Part shown: positions 45,801 to 53,410 of the stretch, one piece after another
Numbering within the stretch: the first letter of the stretch is position 1
How the letters are laid out: the number at the start of each line of letters is the position of its first letter
Source: JAKPUX01 sp964436305
GTDB lineage: Bacteria > Zhuqueibacterota > Zhuqueibacteria > Residuimicrobiales > Residuimicrobiaceae
DNA: 64,000 nucleotides
Direction of reading: 5' to 3'
Assembly (NCBI GenBank): GCA_964436305.1
Contig: CAYTCI010000001.1
Location: 62,001-126,000, forward strand
Notes under the pieces: model-generated
Databases searched by the model: none
Told to the model about the DNA's origin: nothing
The model's input: only the letters and a program-made list of their open reading frames with translations
Position numbers and translations under genes: made by a program

Positions 45801-45853
45801 TGACCTTTCTTAATCCCCGCGATATCACCTTTGGTCTAAAGCTGAATTTTTAA
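42827..45853 (+). CDS. TonB-dependent outer-membrane receptor B
   Basis: A 1008-residue paralogue of receptors A and C. Signal peptide ~1-19; CarboxypepD-regulatory-like domain ('GTTGKITGVVTDAENGESLPG', 'LNVPPGTYDLKFS'); plug with 'ILVRGSSAGQTAFMMDGVSL' and 'GLVNVITKEG'; barrel ending 'FGLKLNF'. TGAGGG at 42818-42822 precedes the ATG. Compared with C it shares long blocks (for example 'NAEYGNLRAGLVNVITKEG' and the C-terminal 'NKSYIDNPN'), while third codon positions differ, so the duplication is old. Its partner protein follows 30 bases downstream. Ligand unknown. Confidence 0.88.
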   Translation: MRRALLLVLICLTTGTLLAGTTGKITGVVTDAENGESLPGVNVSLPGSGFGGITNLNGRFLILNVPPGTYDLKFSLMGYATVTMRAVRVEIDLTTQADVQLKAETLQGEEVVVVAHRPLVVRDISNSQMSIEAARIESMPVETVRQVLSLQAGIQSGREGILVRGSSAGQTAFMMDGVSLNDERSNIPYTAVGFSAVKEISVQTGGFNAEYGNLRAGLVNVITKEGESGQYNGALILRYSPPAAKHFGSSIYDPYSFFNRVYMDPAVCYTGTNNGAWDEFTRRQYPSFDGWNTYSEKTLQDKDPSNDLTPEGARQLYEWQHRRQGDITKPDYIIDGTFGGPVPLVGSRLGHLRFLATHVREQDMFIYPLSRDNYGENYTRLKLTSDISPKMKLILSGLYGEVHSVSPYNWTTLPNGRVLRDQSEIADLLTATEGRAVLYMPGYYSPSSVYRQVYSAQLTHMLSTRTYYDLSLQYNYSRNNTYKTADRDTARIYQPVPGYYVDELPYGYMGYSAPSINGDRMGAWMNLGRDKSINSTAHFKLDLTSQVNHRNQVKTGVQVVYNDYNIRSFTESLALPDGWSRTMFYHVFPYRVGAYLQDKLEFQGFVANLGLRMDYSDPNGSYLVLGDFDENLGKGLGKQLLQRVSKADAKSTLLWSPRLGVSHPITANSKLYFNYGHFTQEPSSANRFMLQREQNGSVTYLGNPNLAPEKTIQYELGYSQNLLDLFLLNIAAYYKDITNQPGWINYINVNSTVNYSKAANNNYADIRGLELTLNKTAGRWISGFINYTYDVRTSGYFGLLSYYQDPARQRDYLALNTYQSKPRPQPYARFNLDLHTPRDWGGKLFSDINFNCLGGWSAGAYDTYNPNDLAGIQDNVRWKDTYYLDMRLSKQVSAAGLQVQLYVDASNIFNFKFLNYAGFSDSYDYDFYMQSLCFSWEKGDNKGSDRIGAYRPADVAYDPLEANPGNNPAISARNAKRKENKSYIDNPNIEALTFLNPRDITFGLKLNF

Positions 45854-45883
45854 CCCGGCAAACGGCAGAGGAGCGATTAGTCC

Positions 45884-48037
45884 ATGAACAAGAATTCCAG
45901 ATTTCTGTCGGTCATCGTCGGGGTGCTGATCTCTTTAACACTGGTGCAAATGGCCTCGGGACAACTGCTGGGTACAGAACGGCGCTATGTCCGTGTCGGC
46001 CCGCTGCAGAGCTTTTTCCAGTCGTATGGCCGTGAGCGCGCCTTTAACAACTCCTATTATGAAGGGCTGATGTGGCCGGCCGACTATTCCTACCAGGACA
46101 ATGCTGTCATCAACTGTATCTGGATGGGGTGCCGGGAGTTCCGGAACAAGAACGACAAATATTACGACAAGTATGCGTTCCCGATGGCCACCGACGAAAA
46201 TGTCGGCATGGCGATCTTTCCCCTCGAGATCAAGCAGATCGCCAAATTTACACCGCCCTCGATCTATGTGGATGGCAGTGATATAACCGCGATCTATGCC
46301 GGCGATGTGGACGAGATCAATCCCGACCAGGCCGCCGACCGCGTCATCATCAATCGCATCAATACCTCGATGGGACTCTCGATGACGCGGGAGATCTATT
46401 ATTTTTCCCAGCAATATCACGACAATTATTTTATCAAGGTTTTCACCTTCACCAACACCGGCAATACCGATTTCGACGACGAGATCGAGTTGACCACGCC
46501 GCTCAAGGCGGTGCGGATCAGTACCGCGGTGCGCTACAGCGTGTGCCGGGAGGGGGCGATGATGACCAGCGGCACCCAGCAGTGGGGTCAGCAGAGCTGG
46601 GTGACCCGGCGCGGCGAGAACTATGCTGCGCATGCCGGTGAAACCCTCACCGAAGCGAACGGACCGGTGCAGTGGTTGCGGTGTAATTTTGCCTGGGCCG
46701 GGCAGAAAAAGGAGATCGCCTGGGATTGCATCGGGGCTCCGGATGTCACAGGGGACGGCCGCCTGGCTGCGCCGCAGCATGCCGGCAGCGTCATCCTGCA
46801 TGTTGACAAGAGCGGGAGCGACAAGTCCGATGATCCAGCCCAGCCCTTGCTCAATGGCTGGCACGGCGCGGATGCGCAGAGCTTTTTCTCGACCGGGCTG
46901 ATGACCGACAACGATCTGCCACTGATGGCCAAGCTCTATGATATGACGGCCGGTGCTGCCCTCGGCGGGATCGGCGGCAACGAACGCTTTGACGAAAAAT
47001 ATCAGGCCTCCTCGCCCGACGCCTTTACCGTCCACGGGGACGCTGGCGGGACCCACATGTGGGTCTGTTACGGCCCCTGGGATCTGGCGCATGGTGAAAG
47101 CATCACCATCGTCGAGGCCGAGGGGGTGGCCGGCTTGTCGCGCGAGCAGTGCGAGCGAATCGGCCGCCGCTGGAAGAAGGCCTACAACAATCCCAGCGAT
47201 GCGGGGCCCTTTACGCTGCCCAACGGCTCGACCACGACCAGCAAGGATGAATACAAGGACCAATGGGTCTATAGTGGCAAGGATTCGATCCTGCTCACCT
47301 TCAGCCGGGCCAAACGGAATTTCGATTCCGGTTTCAGGATTCCCCAGCCGCCGATGCCGCCCTCCTTTGTGGAGGTCAAATCGGGTGGCGACATGATCAG
47401 CGTCTCCTGGGGTCCGAGCAGCTCCGAGAGCGCCGGCGGTTTCGGCGGCTACAAGGTCTATCGCGCCATCGGCCGGCCCGACACCCTCTACACGGAGATC
47501 TACAGCGGCGGCCCCGGGACCTATGCCTATAATGACAAGCAGGCTGTACGCGGGCAAGCCTACTACTATTATGTGGTCGCCGTCGATGACGGCTCGAACA
47601 ATAGTGAAGGCCGCCATAATCCGGCCGGTCCCCTGCACAGCAGCAAGTTCTATGGCCTGGCGAGCCAGCCTGCCTATCTCTCACGCCAGGCCGGCCAAAA
47701 GCTCCAGGATATTCGCGTCGTCCCCAATCCCTACGATATCCGGTCGCGAAAACTGCAGTATGTGGGGGAGGATGACAAGATCATGTTCCTCAACATCCCC
47801 GGTCACTGCACCATCCGGATCTATACCGAGCGGGGCGATCTGATCGACACGATCCACCACGAGAATGGCAGCGGCGATGAGCGCTGGAATTCGATCACCT
47901 CTGCACGCCAGGTGGTGGTCTCCGGCGTCTATATTGTTCACTTTGAGGTTACCCAGGATTACCGGGACAGCGTTACCGACCAGCTCCTTTACAGCAAGGG
48001 CGAAGGCACGTTCCGCAAATTCGTGATCATTCGCTGA
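45884..48037 (+). CDS. Receptor-partner secreted protein B (unknown domain, Fn3-like, T9SS tail)
   Basis: A 717-residue paralogue of the products at 35543 and 51161. Signal peptide ~1-27 (ends ASG-Q). The N-terminal domain (~28-480) carries 'RRYVRVGPLQSFFQSYG', 'YYEGLMWPADYSYQDN' and 'FSQQYHDNYFIK'. An Fn3-like domain lies at ~487-595 ('PPSFVEVKSGGDMISVSW', 'GGYKVYRAIGRPDTLY'). The tail runs from 'DIRVVPNPYDIRSRKLQY' to 'FRKFVIIR'. Many aromatic residues and conserved Cys/Trp ('WMGCREF') suggest ligand binding. The ATG at 45884 has GAGGAG upstream. It shares no recognisable motif with SusD. Function inferred only from its strict pairing with a TonB receptor. Confidence 0.7.
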   Translation: MNKNSRFLSVIVGVLISLTLVQMASGQLLGTERRYVRVGPLQSFFQSYGRERAFNNSYYEGLMWPADYSYQDNAVINCIWMGCREFRNKNDKYYDKYAFPMATDENVGMAIFPLEIKQIAKFTPPSIYVDGSDITAIYAGDVDEINPDQAADRVIINRINTSMGLSMTREIYYFSQQYHDNYFIKVFTFTNTGNTDFDDEIELTTPLKAVRISTAVRYSVCREGAMMTSGTQQWGQQSWVTRRGENYAAHAGETLTEANGPVQWLRCNFAWAGQKKEIAWDCIGAPDVTGDGRLAAPQHAGSVILHVDKSGSDKSDDPAQPLLNGWHGADAQSFFSTGLMTDNDLPLMAKLYDMTAGAALGGIGGNERFDEKYQASSPDAFTVHGDAGGTHMWVCYGPWDLAHGESITIVEAEGVAGLSREQCERIGRRWKKAYNNPSDAGPFTLPNGSTTTSKDEYKDQWVYSGKDSILLTFSRAKRNFDSGFRIPQPPMPPSFVEVKSGGDMISVSWGPSSSESAGGFGGYKVYRAIGRPDTLYTEIYSGGPGTYAYNDKQAVRGQAYYYYVVAVDDGSNNSEGRHNPAGPLHSSKFYGLASQPAYLSRQAGQKLQDIRVVPNPYDIRSRKLQYVGEDDKIMFLNIPGHCTIRIYTERGDLIDTIHHENGSGDERWNSITSARQVVVSGVYIVHFEVTQDYRDSVTDQLLYSKGEGTFRKFVIIR

Positions 48038-48048
48038 GCTGGCGTAGC

Positions 48049-48063
48049 GCGCCCTCCGGGCGC
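48049..48063. other. Short GC-rich hairpin between partner B and receptor C
   Basis: GCGCCC-TCC-GGGCGC, a 6-bp stem with a 3-base loop and no T-tract, sits in the 64-base gap inside the second operon. It may mark an RNA-processing or stability point that lets the two receptor pairs be expressed at different levels. Confidence 0.35.
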
Positions 48064-48101
48064 ATGTTCAAGGGCATTACGGATTACAGGAGAGAAGCAT
48101 T

Positions 48102-51100
48102 ATGGCAAGACTGTTAAAATGGAGCCTGATTCTTGTACTCGGCCTTTCATGCGGGCTGTTCGCCGGGACGACCGGCAAATTGACCGGCACAGTGACGGAT
48201 GCCGAGAGTGGAGGGCCTCTCCCCGGGGTCAACGTCGTCATCGAGGGGACAAGTTATGGCGCCGTGACCAATATCGAGGGGCGCTATACCATCATCAACC
48301 TCCCGCCCGGCACCTATGATCTCCGCATTTCGATGCTGGGCTATGCCACCTACCAGGTGCGCCAGGTGCGCGTTGAGATCGACCGCACCACCGAGGTCAA
48401 CCGCGCCCTGAAAAGCCAGGCGATCGAGGGTGAGAACGTGGTCGTCGTCGCCCAGCGCCCGGTGGTCAAGCGGGATATCTCCAGCAGCCAGACCAATCTT
48501 GAGGCGGCCGCGATCGAGAACATGCCCGTACAGACCGTGCGCGAAGCCCTCGTCCTTCAGGCCGGCATCCAGAAGGGCAGCGAGGGCTTGTTGATCCGCG
48601 GTGGCGCGGCCAATCAGACCGGCATGCTGCTCGACGGTCTGTCGCTCAACGATGAGCGTTCCAACATCCCCTATGCGGCGCTCTCGATGAGTGCGGTCAA
48701 GGAGATCCAGATCCAGACCGGCGGATTCAATGCCGAATATGGTAATATCCGTTCCGGCCTGGTCAACGTCATCACCAAGGAGGGCGATGCCTCCCGTTAC
48801 AATTTCACGGCCAATCTCAATTACAGCCCCCCCGCGAAAAAACATTTCGGCCGCTCGCTCTATGATCCGATGTCTTATTTTAATCGGGTTTACATGGATC
48901 CGACGGTCTGTTTCTCCGGCACCAACAACGGCGCCTGGGATGACTATACCCGCAGCCAGTATCCCAATTTTGACGGCTGGCAGTCGGTGGCTGACAAGAC
49001 TCTGCAGGATGCCAATCCTGATAACGACCTCACAGCCGTGGGCGCGCAGCGCCTCTATGAGTGGCAGCACCGCCGCCAAGGCGATATCACCAAGCCCGAT
49101 TACGTAGCGGATCTTGGCTTCGGCGGCCCGGTGCCCCTGCTCAATAAATTCGGCCGCACCCGTTTCTTCCTCAGCCACTTCCGCGAACAGGAGATGTTCG
49201 TCTTTCCGCTCTCCCGCGACGGCTATACCGAGAATTATACCCAGATCAAACTGACCTCGGACCTCACCAAAAACATGAAGGTGATGTACACCGGGCTGTA
49301 CGGTGAACTCTACTCGGTATCCCCCTACAACTGGACCACCGCGCCGACCGGATATGTCCTTCGCGATCAGGGCGAGATCGCCGATCTGCTCAACAGCACC
49401 GACGGCCTCGCCGTCCTCTATGTGCCGGCCTACTACAGCCCGACAGCGATCTATCGTCAGATGCACGGCCTCAAGCTGACCCATATGCTCTCACCGAAGA
49501 CCTTTTATGAAGTCACGGCGGAGTATCAATACAACCGCACCAATACCTATCAGATGAGCCTGCGGGATACCGCCAAAACGAACCAGATCCTGCCCGGCTA
49601 TTTTGTCGACGAAATGCCCTACGGCTACTGGGGCTATGGCACCAACAGCATCAACGGCGACCGCATGGGCGGCTGGATGAATCTGGGCCGCGACAAAAGC
49701 ATCAATGCCACCACCAATCTCAAGGTTGACCTGACCAGCCAGATCGCCGCGCGCCATCAGATCAAGACCGGCGCCCAGGTGGTCTATAACGATTATAATA
49801 TCAACTCCGGGACGGTCAGCCCCTCGATGGACACCTGGAACCGGTCGATGACCTACCGGGTTTTCCCCTTCCGCATTGGCGCCTACCTGCAGGACAAGAT
49901 CGAGTATCAGGGTTTTGTCGCCAATCTCGGCTTGCGCATGGATCAGGTCAGTCCCAACGGCGACTATCTGGTCCTCGATGCCTATGATGTCAATCTGGGC
50001 GCGGGCTATGGCAGGGAGATCACCACCAACGTGGTCAAGGCCAAAAGCAAATCCCAGGTCTACTGGAGTCCGCGTCTGGGCATCTCGCACCCGATCACCG
50101 ACAACAGCAAACTCTATTTCAACTACGGTCATTTCCGTCAGGAGCCTTACTCCTCCTACCGCTTCCGGCTGCAGCAGGAGCGCAGCGGGCTGGTCACCTA
50201 TCTCGGTGATCCCAACATGGTGATGGAAAAAACCGTCTCCTATGAATTGGGTTATTCGCAGAGCCTCTTCAACAGCATGCTGCTGAACCTGGCGGCGCAT
50301 TACAAGGATGTGAGCAACCAGGCGGGCTGGGTCTATTACCATAATTTCAAGGGCACGGTGGATTACTACAAGGCCGAGAACAACCGCTATGAGGATATCC
50401 GCGGCTTTGAAGTGACCCTGACCAAACAGAGCGGCGACTGGCTCACCGGTTTTGTCAATTATACCTATGAGGTTTCGACGCGGGGCTATTTCGGCCTGGT
50501 CTCGAATTATGAGAATCCCAACGAACAGCGGGCGTATTTGCGCGAGAATCTCTATCAGGAGCGGCCGCATCCTCGTCCCTACGCCCGTATGAATCTCGAT
50601 ATGCATACGCCAAAGGGATTCGGGCCGGCCTTGGCCGGAGTTCATCCCCTGGAATCCTTCAACCTGAGTCTGCTCGGCGACTGGCGGGCGGGCAGTTTTG
50701 TCACTTACAATCCCAACAACATCCCCGGCGTCGTCGACAATGTCCGCTGGAAAGATCAGTTTAACCTCGATCTGCGTCTCTCCAAGTCGCTGCGGTTATC
50801 GCGTTTCGAGACCCAGCTCTATCTTGATTTCAGCAATGTCCTTGATCTCAAATATCTCAATTATGCCAGCTTCGCGGACAACTATGATTATGTGGATTAT
50901 CTCGAATCGCTCAATTTCAGCTGGGAAAAGAGCGACGAGAGGGGGAGCGACAAGATTGGCGATCTCCGTCCGGAAGGGACCAAATACGAGGCGCTCGAAC
51001 TCAATCCCTATAACGACCCGGCCATCAGCGCGCGCAACAAGGTGCGCAAGGATAACAAGTCCTACATCGACAATCCGAATGTCGATTCGCTCTGGTGGCT

Positions 51101-51143
51101 GAATCCGCGTGATATCACCTTTGGCATCAGGATCAACTTTTAA
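48102..51143 (+). CDS. TonB-dependent outer-membrane receptor C
   Basis: A 1013-residue paralogue of receptors A and B, closest to B. Signal peptide ~1-22 (LFA-GT). CarboxypepD-regulatory-like domain ('GTTGKLTGTVTDAESGGPLPG'), plug ('LLIRGGAANQTGMLLDG', 'NAEYGNIRSGLVNVITKEG') and barrel ending 'FGIRINF'. ACAGGAGAG precedes the ATG. The longest differences from B lie in barrel loops such as 'GFGPALAGVHPLESF', which in this fold face outside and set ligand choice, suggesting that the copies have different specificities. Its partner gene starts 17 bases after the stop. Confidence 0.88.
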   Translation: MARLLKWSLILVLGLSCGLFAGTTGKLTGTVTDAESGGPLPGVNVVIEGTSYGAVTNIEGRYTIINLPPGTYDLRISMLGYATYQVRQVRVEIDRTTEVNRALKSQAIEGENVVVVAQRPVVKRDISSSQTNLEAAAIENMPVQTVREALVLQAGIQKGSEGLLIRGGAANQTGMLLDGLSLNDERSNIPYAALSMSAVKEIQIQTGGFNAEYGNIRSGLVNVITKEGDASRYNFTANLNYSPPAKKHFGRSLYDPMSYFNRVYMDPTVCFSGTNNGAWDDYTRSQYPNFDGWQSVADKTLQDANPDNDLTAVGAQRLYEWQHRRQGDITKPDYVADLGFGGPVPLLNKFGRTRFFLSHFREQEMFVFPLSRDGYTENYTQIKLTSDLTKNMKVMYTGLYGELYSVSPYNWTTAPTGYVLRDQGEIADLLNSTDGLAVLYVPAYYSPTAIYRQMHGLKLTHMLSPKTFYEVTAEYQYNRTNTYQMSLRDTAKTNQILPGYFVDEMPYGYWGYGTNSINGDRMGGWMNLGRDKSINATTNLKVDLTSQIAARHQIKTGAQVVYNDYNINSGTVSPSMDTWNRSMTYRVFPFRIGAYLQDKIEYQGFVANLGLRMDQVSPNGDYLVLDAYDVNLGAGYGREITTNVVKAKSKSQVYWSPRLGISHPITDNSKLYFNYGHFRQEPYSSYRFRLQQERSGLVTYLGDPNMVMEKTVSYELGYSQSLFNSMLLNLAAHYKDVSNQAGWVYYHNFKGTVDYYKAENNRYEDIRGFEVTLTKQSGDWLTGFVNYTYEVSTRGYFGLVSNYENPNEQRAYLRENLYQERPHPRPYARMNLDMHTPKGFGPALAGVHPLESFNLSLLGDWRAGSFVTYNPNNIPGVVDNVRWKDQFNLDLRLSKSLRLSRFETQLYLDFSNVLDLKYLNYASFADNYDYVDYLESLNFSWEKSDERGSDKIGDLRPEGTKYEALELNPYNDPAISARNKVRKDNKSYIDNPNVDSLWWLNPRDITFGIRINF

Positions 51144-51160
51144 TCGTACGAGGAATAAAA

Positions 51161-53323
51161 ATGACAAGAGCCAAACACCCCCCAATGCCCGGAGTCAAGG
51201 GGATCGTCCTCGCCCTGATGCTCTCCGGAATCTGGGCAGCGGCACTCTCTCAGGTGGTATCGACGGACCGGCGGTATGTCCGCATCGGCGAGCTGCAGAA
51301 CCACTACACCGCCTATGGTTCCGACCGCGCATGGAACAATACCTATTATGAAGGGTTGCGTTGGCCGGCGGGCTATTATTACCAGGACAACTCGGTCATC
51401 CGCCGCCAGTGGATCGGCTGCACGAATTTTACCAACGCGCGCGATGAGCATTTTGCGAACTTTGCCATCACCTTTTCCGAGGGCAATGTCGGGACGGCCC
51501 TCTTTCCGGTGGAGCTGAAACAGATCGCCAAATTCGCCCTGCCCACCGTCTATGTCGATGGCATCGATATCAGCGCCCCCTATGCCTCGGATGTCGATGA
51601 GATCGATCCCACTATCATACCCGACCGGATCGTGATCAACAAGGTCAACACCCTGATCGGTTTGACCATTACCCGCACCATCTACGCCTTCAGCCAGCAG
51701 TATCACAACAACTATTTCATCCAGACCTGGAAGCTGGAGAACACCGGCAATGTCGATTATGACGATGAGATCGAACTGAACCGGGCACTGACGGGCGTCC
51801 GCTTCAGCTTCGGCGTGCGCTACTCGGTCTGCCGGGATGGATCCAGCCCCATCGGCGGGGCCCAGACCTATGGCAAGTTCAGCTGGGTGACCAAGCGCGG
51901 TGAGAATTATGCCGAGCATGCCAGTGAAAAGATCACCGAAGCCAACCCCATCGTCGACTGGCTCCGCTGCGGTTTTGAATTCGCCGGCCAGAATCCGGTC
52001 AATGCTTTTGATAATATCGGCGGGCCCTATCTCTCCAGGAACGGCCGGCTGGCTGCGCCACAGCATGCGGGCGTGGCGATTCTCCATGTCGACAAATCGG
52101 CCGGCGATCACAGCGACGATCCGGCCCAGCCCCTGAAATTGGGGTGGCATGCGGGCGATTCCTACCCGGGCGTCACCAGCTACACCAAAGAGGGGGAAGC
52201 TTCGATGGGCATCCTCTATAACGTCATCAGCGGCAATCCCTACATGGGATTGGGCGGCACCACCCGTTTTGATGAGACCTATATGGCCACCCATCCCGAT
52301 CCCTCTACGGTGCACAACGACGGTGGCGGCACCAATCTTTGGGTTTGCTATGGCCCCTGGGACCTGCAGCCCGGCGAATCGGTCACCTTCGTTGAGGCCG
52401 AAGGGGTCTCCGGACTCAACCGGCAGCAGTGCGAGGCGATAGGCTACCGCTGGAAGAAAGCCTATCTCGATCCGGGCGACAAGGGGCCCTTCACCCTGCC
52501 CGATGGCAGCACAACCACCGACAAGGATCTCTACAAGAACAAGTGGGTCTTCACCGGCAAGGACTCGATCCTGCTCACCTTCGGCCGCGCCAAGCGGGCG
52601 ATGGATGCCCAGTACAGAATCCCCCAGCCGCCCTTGCCTCCGCCGCTGGTGGATGTCAAGTCGGGCGGTGACCGCATTACCATCACCTGGTCGGCCAGTC
52701 CTTCAGAGGCGGATGCCGATTTTGCCGGCTACAAGGTTTTTCGCGCGGTCGGCCGCACCGACACCATCTTCCAGGAGATCTACAGTGGCGGCAAGGAGAC
52801 CCACCTCTTTGCCGATGTATCGGCTATTCGCGGCATCTCCTACTATTATTATGTTTCTGCTTTCAGCGACGGCAGCAAGAACAGCACCGGCGAGTGCAAT
52901 CCGGTCGGCCCGCTGCTCAGCAGCCGCTATTACACCCAGACCACTGAACCGGCCTATCTGCGCCGGCAGGCGGGTCAAACCCTCGAGGGGATTCGGGTGG
53001 TTCCCAATCCCTTCAATATCCGCTCGCGCGCGCTGCAATTCGGCGCGGTGAATGACCTGGACAAGATCATGTTCTATGACATCCCGGGACATTGCCGGAT
53101 CCGGATCTTTACCGAGCGCGGGGATCTGATCAACAGCATCGAACATGAGGACGGCAGCGGTGATGAGAGCTGGAACTCGATCACCTCTTCGCGGCAGGTG
53201 GTGGTCAGCGGCCTTTATATTGTCCACTTTGAAGTCACGGCGGATCAGTACGATTCAGCCGGCACCACCCTGCTCTACAAGAAGGGCGACACCGCCTTTC
53301 GCAAACTTGTCATTATTCGTTAA
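51161..53323 (+). CDS. Receptor-partner secreted protein C (unknown domain, Fn3-like, T9SS tail)
   Basis: A 720-residue paralogue of the products at 35543 and 45884. Signal peptide ~1-30 (AALSQ). Shared N-terminal motifs: 'RRYVRIGELQNHYTAYG', 'YYEGLRWPAGYYYQDN', 'FSQQYHNNYFIQ' and 'NKWVFTGKDSILLTFGRAKR'. The Fn3-like domain is at ~488-600, followed by the tail 'GIRVVPNPFNIRSRALQFG' to 'FRKLVIIR'. ACGAGGAAT precedes the ATG. The three partners agree best in the sorting tail and in aromatic motifs of the first domain. It is the last gene of the second operon, closed by the terminator at 53336. Confidence 0.7.
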   Translation: MTRAKHPPMPGVKGIVLALMLSGIWAAALSQVVSTDRRYVRIGELQNHYTAYGSDRAWNNTYYEGLRWPAGYYYQDNSVIRRQWIGCTNFTNARDEHFANFAITFSEGNVGTALFPVELKQIAKFALPTVYVDGIDISAPYASDVDEIDPTIIPDRIVINKVNTLIGLTITRTIYAFSQQYHNNYFIQTWKLENTGNVDYDDEIELNRALTGVRFSFGVRYSVCRDGSSPIGGAQTYGKFSWVTKRGENYAEHASEKITEANPIVDWLRCGFEFAGQNPVNAFDNIGGPYLSRNGRLAAPQHAGVAILHVDKSAGDHSDDPAQPLKLGWHAGDSYPGVTSYTKEGEASMGILYNVISGNPYMGLGGTTRFDETYMATHPDPSTVHNDGGGTNLWVCYGPWDLQPGESVTFVEAEGVSGLNRQQCEAIGYRWKKAYLDPGDKGPFTLPDGSTTTDKDLYKNKWVFTGKDSILLTFGRAKRAMDAQYRIPQPPLPPPLVDVKSGGDRITITWSASPSEADADFAGYKVFRAVGRTDTIFQEIYSGGKETHLFADVSAIRGISYYYYVSAFSDGSKNSTGECNPVGPLLSSRYYTQTTEPAYLRRQAGQTLEGIRVVPNPFNIRSRALQFGAVNDLDKIMFYDIPGHCRIRIFTERGDLINSIEHEDGSGDESWNSITSSRQVVVSGLYIVHFEVTADQYDSAGTTLLYKKGDTAFRKLVIIR

Positions 53324-53335
53324 ATTCAGTTGAGT

Positions 53336-53384
53336 AAAACCGCTGCGAAGATCCTGCCGCAGAGCGGCCGCAGCGGTTTTTTTT
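53336..53384 (+). terminator. Terminator of the second receptor operon
   Basis: 12-bp arms AAAACCGCTGCG (53336-53347) and CGCAGCGGTTTT (53369-53380) flank a 21-base loop and end in eight T. The element lies between the partner C stop and the next gene's ATG, arguing against any start codon upstream of 53411. Confidence 0.88.
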
Positions 53385-53410
53385 GTCCTGAATCATCCTT
53401 GAGGCCTGCA

